This document shows positions 57,337 through 64,000 of a stretch of DNA of 64,000 nt, one piece after another; positions within the stretch are counted from its first letter, which is position 1; the number at the start of each line of letters is the position of its first letter. A model generated the notes under the pieces. It saw only the letters and a list, made by a program, of their open reading frames with translations, was not told where the DNA came from and searched no databases. Position numbers and translations under genes: made by a program. The DNA is from Phoebastria nigripes. Taxonomy: Eukaryota; Chordata; Aves; Procellariiformes; Diomedeidae. Location of the stretch: NCBI GenBank assembly GCA_035582835.1, contig JAYKAV010002464.1, positions 124,001-188,000 on the forward strand. Direction: 5' to 3'.

Positions 57337-60300
57337 GGGGTTATACGCTAAGTAAAATGGATTATTTTGTGCAGGCTTGTTGTAGTATTTCAGCATTTCT
57401 TCTAAAAATCATACAGAAACACCATTCCACAAAATGCACTTCAATCACAGCCTTTTTGCAACTTAGAAGGGAAGAAAACTACACCTTAAACAGATTGCAG
57501 TGAGCTGCTTTCCCCTCTTGTCCACTATAGGCATGTGAGCTGTAGCCCTATAGGCTTTTCTTTCTTGCTCCAACACCACTGAATCTGCTTGAGGACAGAG
57601 GTGATTCAGTCTGTGTGGGAACTGGGGCCAGTCAGAACTGCCCTTTCCATCCCTGTTTTGAGTTTTCCAGATCACAGCACCATAGAAGGGGCAAAGGTTT
57701 CCTGAGGGCATGGCAGAGCAGATATGTCTGAAACAAGGAAAAATCATTGAAAATGGCTTTCACTTTGTAACACGCTCAGTTGGAAGATTTTTGCTCTTTA
57801 GTAAAGAGACGGGTCAGGACCCAGCCCTTGATGGGGACCCTGCCAGGACTCTTAGAGCACCTGGCCTCTAGAGGCTACGTGTCACCTGTGGGAGCAAAGG
57901 GGCACAGCGCCTAGGAGCAGGGGGGCTGTGCAGGTACCCAAGTGAGGCTTCCAGCTTCTGGGAAGGATGGGGTTAGTCCCGTGAATAACGATCCTCAACC
58001 ATAGACTCATGCCATACTTTACAAAGAACAGCCTGCACAGTTGAGAAAAGCTGCTTTTCTAGGTGAAGCTGCTGCCAACCACACGGTCTCCCTCTGCAAA
58101 CCGTATCAGTGCTCTTGTCCTTTCCCCAGAGCGGCTTTGTCAGCTCAATGGAAGCTATTCAAGCCAGGCTGGGCCAGCATTGGTGGCAGAGGGGGCTGTG
58201 CTGGCCAGCCCCGGGGTGAGTGGAGCGCACAGTGTATGAGCTGAGTAATGCCTCAAATACAGTTAATGTTCCACTACTCTGCTGTCATGTCACATGGCAA
58301 GTTAATGGTTACACTTGCCACATGTTGTAGCTCTGGATTTGTAAACAGGATTTGGAAGGAAGCAGCCACTGATTCATCCTCCGCACCTGTGCAGCGCCCT
58401 TCACAACCTCTCGCCTGTGTCCCTTTGTACCCCTCCTGCCTTCCTGACCTCCTGTCCCTGTGACCTTCCATTTCCAGGTATGAGCCATGAGGAGGGTTCC
58501 AGTTTGCAGAACTTTTTTTCCTCCTTGTTAAGCTCTGGTTGTATCTGGAAGTCTGTTTGTCTCTGCTGGCTGGTTACACATCCACAGAGATGGCTGCATA
58601 GTACGCTGGGTGTGAGATGCCTCAGTCATCTTAATGCAAGTCAAGTTATTACAGTGCTCAGAAAAGGTGAAAGTAGCTGCTCAAACCAGTCTCACACATC
58701 CTTTCAGCTGGACCTACTGGTTTTGGGGAATGAGCCAGCTGCCTCTTCTGTGTTTGTTTCCTGAGTAAACGTGCCCTTTAGTTCAAAAGGGCCCCATGAA
58801 CCACAGCTTGCAATGCACGTCCCTGCAGGCTGAGCTAAAGCAGCCAAGCAGGCTGGTCCCTTTTACTTTCCATTCTTCCAACCTGCAGGAAATCCTAAAT
58901 GTCAGTGGTGAAAAAGCAGATTTGCCCCAAAACTCTTTCAGTTTCAGTGCTGACACAGGCAGAGGATATTTGTCTTCTTACCTGACTTTTTATTGGTAAG
59001 TTTGTTGAGGAGAGCCTATTGTACTCCAGTCAGCAAAGTCNGTGACAGCAGCTTTCTTCTCGCCCTGAGAGTGCTTGCATGGTGGTGCCTGAGCAGCAAC
59101 CCCTGTAGGCACTGCTCTGCTGTAGCAGCTTGCCTGCAGCGCTAAGCTTAACGAAAATGGCCTGTTTACACTGTACCGCCAACCACTTCCTTTCCTCTAT
59201 AACCTGCAGCTTACCACAGCCACCAGCTGGGCTTCTGCGCACCACTGGAATAAAACAGGTCCTTATTTGCTACCTCACCGTAGCCACCCAACCTCGCTGC
59301 ACTCTCTCCTGTTAGCACGTTTTTTAGCGCTTTGCCTAAACCTGACCTCCAACTTCTCCCTTTTTTGTAGAGAGCAAACCTCCTCCTACCAGCACAATAA
59401 ATTCCTCACACAGCTTCTGTTCAAGTAGAAGCAGAGCAGAGAAACAATCAAAACCAAGAGCCTAATCTAGAGAGTGCTAATCTTGACAGACCTCAAACTG
59501 GGCTTGGTAGCAGAGCCCTTCTTGATACACATCTCCCTGCAGAATGTCAAGATAGGGCTGCTGTCCATGCAAAACCATGAGCCAAAGCAAATAAATTGTC
59601 TTTTTTTTTTTTTTCTTATTTGTGATACTTGCAGCACAAGAGCTCCATGTAAGAGAGTCTTGAGCCAATTTTCTGCTTGTTTGAATAAGGCACAAGTTCC
59701 TTAAACGTCACCCATTGTGTGCTTTTGCAAGGATGGCTGCCTTCAAAAACAAGTTGGAACTATGTTCTGAGCTTGTTGTCTGGTGCTTCTCCGCTGCCAG
59801 TGTCACAAAGGATAAACACACAGATCGGCTACTGCCTCGCTCCAGCACGGTTGTGGTGAGGAGATTTTAAATTGTTTTTCCCATAGTCTTCTCTGTCTGC
59901 TCTAAGCCCATCTGAACTGTAGGTTCACTCTCCCAATGAAGCTGTCTGTGCAGTGACCAGTGGCATTTTGGGCCCTTCTATGCACGCAGGACAAAGCACC
60001 TCCCCAGAGTAACTCCTTGGATGGCAATAGAGCTGTACAACAGATAAATCTGCCTTGCTGGTTTTTTCACTCTAAATCGTGGAGATAAGGCATCTCGTCC
60101 TTGTACTTTGCCTTCTGCTGTCCCTCCACCTCCCCCATTTTGTTCATTTGTGTCATTTGATCTTGGCTGGTTCCAGCTCCTAGACTGAGAGCCCCAAGAG
60201 CTGCCTGCCAAAACCCCACAGGTTGTGCAAGAGTTTTGCCTGCCTCAGTGCAAGGTCTGTTCGGTGTCCACTCCCCTTTCACCTGAATACAAAGAGGGGT

Positions 60301-62641
60301 TACACCTCCAGTGACAGTTTAATGTGCTGTTCTGATTCAATTTCCTCAATTCTTGCCAGGGGCTATTTGGAAATAGGTGAGAGCCTGTGATTTCTATAGT
60401 AAAATGAAGCTGGGATACACAAAATGGGGGGAATGTTTAAAAAACAGATACACATCCTGAGACATTTTCTAAACAATTAAGAAATAAACTGCAAAACTTA
60501 CTGCATTTTTTCTGTGTTGTTCCTGTTTCCAGAAAGCTGATAGGCAAAGTACAGGGAAGAAAAACAGCCTCTGAGGTGATGGAGCCAAATGAAAATACAG
60601 TGCTGGAAGCACTAGCCTAGAGCCAGGAATAATGCAATCAAATGACATATAACACAACCAGATAAAAATATCTCCTTGGTTGTGTGGGCTGTGCAGTGCA
60701 GTCAGCAAATTCGACAAAAACTTAAGGAAGGAACATTTCCAGGAGGCACATGAAAAGATCTTTGAAGTCCAGATAGGACTAATGGATCAACTGAACCATA
60801 AATAAAGGAGCAAAGCAAACCCACACTGCTAATCTTGCTACCCACCGCTGAGATCAATGAACTCTTCTCAGTGATCTCTCAGAGTAGGGACATGCAACCA
60901 TTTGGAAGCAGACAGACTTCTCGGACTATTACCTGTGCAGAGCCACATTCACGCTCCTTTTCCCCACTCCTTTAACATTTAAGATTTCTTTGCACCGAAG
61001 GAGTTTGACATGACCTCAAGCACCTGCCACAATACTCTATGAGCCTTCATCTCTGGCGTGTTGGTGCTGCGTGCAGGTGCTCTAGAGGCAAAACTGTACT
61101 GCAGGGGAGCTGAAGCATGTGNGTACACAGCCCCTCTCCCTATTCTGGCCAAGAAACTGAAAAAATCTTACTGTGCAGTTTCTAAATCTGAACAGTGACT
61201 CCGAAAAAAGGTGTGTGGTGCAGCAAACTCAATACTAATGTTGAGATGCGGCTTGTTCACCAGACTCTGGCAGACTGACCAGCCTAACAGTAATCCCCTT
61301 TCCTAAGGAGTTCTCAGAGCAGAAGTCTTGGCGAAGTGGTTTAAAAGGAAGCACCTGAAAGTGTTCCTGTTGGTGACTTATCCAGTCAATGAGCTCCCGG
61401 CTCAGTATCCAAGCCTTTTCACCACCCTCTGTAATGATCCTTTACACAAGTAAAAGAGCAACTGATCCTCCAGTTCCCTCTCCCTGAGGTTCCTGTGGCT
61501 CTTTCCAAGGATTTGTGCGTGACATACAAGCTCTCTGGCACAGCACTGATAAAAAGGTGTCAGCTGAGCGGAGGTGGGTTTGACTGGGGGTGACTTTGCT
61601 CTGAGTGGTTCAGCCGCTCTATCTTCCAGAGTCCCAGAAGTCCCTGTACTCAACCAGCACGTCACCTTCCCCGAATCACACAGCTGTGAAATGCTGCAGG
61701 CTCCGTGCAAGGGCTTGAATTCAGTCAGAACTTCTTTAGTTCTCCTCTGCTTGTGTGGAAATCTGAAATGACAAATACTAGGGAGAGAGAAAAGCCACCT
61801 GACTATGAGTATGCAGAGGTAATGCCCACAGAGGAGTCCTCCACGCTTCACTGCCATTCAGGCGTCACCTCGCAGTGCAGGGCAGAGACTATGTGACCAA
61901 AGAATTATCTTCTGAACTGAAAACCATACTGAGATGTAGGGGTGTGAGATCAACACTGGCTTAGAGATGTCATGCAAGGGCCGCATTTGCAGTGTGACAC
62001 ATCCCCGCAGGACCACATTANGAAAACAAGCATTTACCTTGTGAGAGCCCAGGTGGGATACTGCGGGTGAGAGCGGACTCCCAAGCCCCTGCAGCATCAG
62101 CCAAGGCTGTGGAGGGGAACGACAGCCCCCGCTCCCTCAGTGCTTAGTACCAACCTCTCTTGAGGTAACCATTACTCGCATGTTACCTTCTTTTCCTGAA
62201 GCTGGCCTATAGGGACAGTGCCAGCCCTAGCGTGGCCAGGGCTGCCTAACCTTGTGGGATGGGGAACCCTGTCCCCCGCCCCAGACCCCGGCCGTGCCTC
62301 GCAGCCGCTGCCAAGGAAGGCTCTCCTGGGGTCCTCCGGCATTTTCCCGCCCTCGCCCCGCAGGAGACTTTTGCCCTGAGGCCCCGCCAAGGCGCAGACC
62401 CCGCTACCCCCACGCCCCCCGCCTGCCCCTCGCACCAGGGGAGACCGGAGCCTCGCCCCGCGCAGCCGTCGGCCGCCGCCGCCCGCCGAGGGCGCGTCCC
62501 CCGCCCCGCGCAGCCCGGGGGACGGCACCGCCCGCCCGCGGACGGCTCGGCCCCCGTCTGCCCGCGCGGGGCGGCTCCGGGCGGCCGGCGACAGAGCCGC
62601 GGCAGCCTCCCCGCGGGCCGGGTCAGGCCGGCGGCAGCAGG
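57337..62641. other. Spacer between GSTT1 and the next theta GST
   Basis: It holds the GST relic at 60701-60805 and otherwise no recognisable exon. AATAAA words occur at 59396 and 59590, far from the GSTT1 stop, and a T-tract at about 59601-59614. CpG density rises from about 62270. Confidence 0.6.
60701..60805 (+). pseudogene. Relic of the last exon of a theta-class GST
   Basis: In one frame this encodes AVSK...HFQEAHEKIFEVQ and ends in TAA overlapping an AATAAA (60801-60806). The FQEAHE signature and the nucleotides around TTCCAGGAGGCACATGAA align with GSTT1 exon 5 (about 57220-57260). The usual first half of the exon (the Glu-Arg-Pro-Lys-Leu stretch and the Trp-Arg motif) and a matching acceptor are not visible, and no exons 1-4 are seen nearby. 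It is best read as the decayed 3' end of a further theta GST between the two live copies. It could instead be an alternative terminal exon. Confidence 0.5.
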
Positions 62642-63330
62642 ATGGGGCTGGAGCTGTACCTGGACCTGCTCTCGCAGCCCTGCCGCTCCATCTACATCTT
62701 CGCCCGGAGCAACAACATCCCCTTCGAGTTCAAGCACGTGGAGCTCTTCAAAGGTGGGACGGGCACGGCCGCCCGCCCGCCGCCGCCGCCGAGCTGCCCC
62801 GGAGGCGGTGGCGGGCGGCGGGCGACGGCGCCTGGGCGGGCCGCAGCCCGCCGGGGGCCGCAGGCTCAGCGCCCCTCTCTTGGCTCTTGGCAGACTCGGT
62901 GCTGGGGAAGAAGCCGGCGGCGGGAAGCGGCGCGGAGCAGCCCCGCGCAGGTGAGGGGAGGTGAGGGGAGGGTCCCCCCGCAGCGGGCACCGGCCCCCCC
63001 CGGGCGTCCGTCCTGTCAGGCCGGGCCCGTTCCCGGGCGGCGCTGGGTGCCTGGCGGCGGCCCCGCGGGCAGGGAGGGGACAGGCCGCGCTCCGGGGCGC
63101 TGGCAGCACCCGGCGCTGCAACGCGATCCCCGGGCGGCGGCTGCGGGTGCCGGGGCAGGGCCGAGCGCCGCGCTGGGCCCCGGGCGCGACCTTTGGGCAG
63201 GAGGTCCCATCGCTCCGGTCCCGGATCGCGCAGCCCGCGGCGGGGGTTTGCTCTCGCGGCCCCGGAGGAGCCCCTTCGCCTCTCCGACAGAGGAGCAGGA
63301 GCGCGTCTCTCTGCCCGGCCATCGCCCCTC
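62270..63330 (+). promoter_or_regulatory. CpG island promoter of the second theta GST
   Basis: Very GC- and CpG-rich DNA surrounds exon 1 on both sides for about 1 kb. No TATA box is seen. Long spurious open frames here on both strands follow from the lack of A/T-rich stop codons. Confidence 0.7.
62642..62753 (+). CDS. Theta-class glutathione S-transferase, first exon only (partial)
   Basis: Exon 1 encodes 37 residues with a phase-1 donor, the same length (112 nt) as GSTT1 exon 1. Of 112 bases, 103 match GSTT1. Residue changes are Ala to Ser, Leu to Ile, Gln to His and Met to Phe in the second half; Ser11 in LDLLSQPC is kept. The non-coding flanks are unlike those of GSTT1. Exons 2-5 are not found before the window ends at 64000, so the gene is cut by the edge. 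It belongs with GSTT1 as a tandem cytosolic theta GST; which named paralogue it is cannot be told from exon 1. Confidence 0.88.
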
Positions 63331-64000
63331 CAGCTGGGCGCTCTGAACAGCATCCCACCGCCTCCTTTCACTCTCCTGTCCTGAGCTGCTGCTTCTCTGG
63401 GAATTGAGGAGCTATTGAGCCGGCTTGGACTGTTCCCACAGGGAACAATTCGGTTCGTTCCAGATCGGTGGAGATGTCAGATCAGTGGAGGGTCCCTTCC
63501 TGCTGAGGCAACGTCAGCCCATGTTTGGGGAGGCTCAATCTCAGCCGAAGGAGGAAATGCTTGAACCCTGGAAGCTAGCAAAATGCTGGAGCTAGTGGAA
63601 GCAGGAGATCACCCATTTGTGAGAGGGATGCAGAGCTCAGAGGAGGCTTATCTGTGGTCCCACCCTGGTGTCCTCTCAAGACAGGGTCCCATCCTGCCTG
63701 GGGAGGGTGAAACAGGTCAAGCCTGCCCAGACTTGCACTCCAGAGCTGAATCCGCTCCCAGCCCCTGGAAGCTCTGCTTGCCCATTGGGAGGGAAGGACT
63801 AGCTCCTCGGGTAACCTGAGCGACTTTAAATACTTGCTCTGCCAAGGGCCCTGAATACAATGGTTTGACCATGCAGCTCTTATTCCCAGAGCGGTCTCAT
63901 AGCTGTGCTGCATCTATTTTTGTGGATCCCCAAGGAATGTTCCTCCAGCCATTTCTAGCAAATTAGTCACAGTGACAGCCGAGGAGTGCTCTGGGAATGG
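62754..64000. other. Intron 1 of the partial theta GST
   Basis: The first 600 bp belong to the CpG island and the rest is unremarkable. No sequence resembling GSTT exon 2 ([11 protein letters not shown] type) is visible. Confidence 0.6.

Noticed and set aside
62246..63358. Very long open frames on both strands (over 360 codons)
   Set aside because: They lie in a CpG island where stop codons are rare, consist of Pro/Arg/Gly/Ala-rich low complexity, and overlap the true GST exon in another frame.
1..64000. CRISPR arrays, bacterial operons, tRNA and rRNA genes
   Set aside because: The window is a vertebrate nuclear region; no spaced repeats or convincing cloverleaf or rRNA sequence was seen by eye. 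A tRNAscan or Rfam run was not possible.

Overview
The window is vertebrate nuclear DNA and almost certainly avian. It has compact genes with short introns, CpG-island promoters, a CR1 LINE 3' end, and three copies of a long-terminal-repeat family that I know as common in modern birds. The gene content (SLC2A11-type sugar transporters, MIF, theta-class GST) matches the bird block related to human 22q11.23, which in chicken lies on chromosome 15. I cannot name the species. Isolated N bases mark ambiguous calls.

Layout, with every coding gene on the + strand: (1) 601-11646, a 12-exon SLC2A11 (GLUT11) class transporter. (2) 16931-25727, a tandem paralogue whose 12 coding exons each have exactly the same length as their counterparts; both proteins are 499 aa. 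(3) 28328-33595, a three-exon MIF-family gene (115 aa) that differs from canonical MIF at tautomerase-pocket positions and lacks a CpG island. (4) 36950-39218, canonical MIF. (5) 40250-50190, the DEAD-box helicase DDX51 in 16 coding exons. (6) 51808-57336, GSTT1 in five exons. (7) 60701-60805, a probable relic of the last exon of another theta GST. (8) 62642-62753, the first exon of a further theta GST that runs off the window.

Three LTRs of one family lie in and around the first transporter gene: an antisense solo LTR with a perfect 5-bp target duplication in intron 1, a sense solo LTR with promoter motifs in intron 10, and an end-truncated copy in the intergenic gap, flanked by an unusually long imperfect direct repeat. 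A CR1 3' end sits in the last intron of DDX51.

The genes do not form one pathway. The window is a chain of local duplications: a transporter pair, a tautomerase/cytokine pair and a GST cluster, with the ribosome-biogenesis helicase DDX51 between MIF and the GSTs. The points most worth a second look are the diverged MIF paralogue, the paired SLC2A11 genes (the family includes the SLC2A11B gene linked to pteridine eye and pigment-cell colour in pigeon and medaka) with a shared upstream block at matching distance from the start codon, the GST relic, and an orphan exon-like open frame at 27092-27243.
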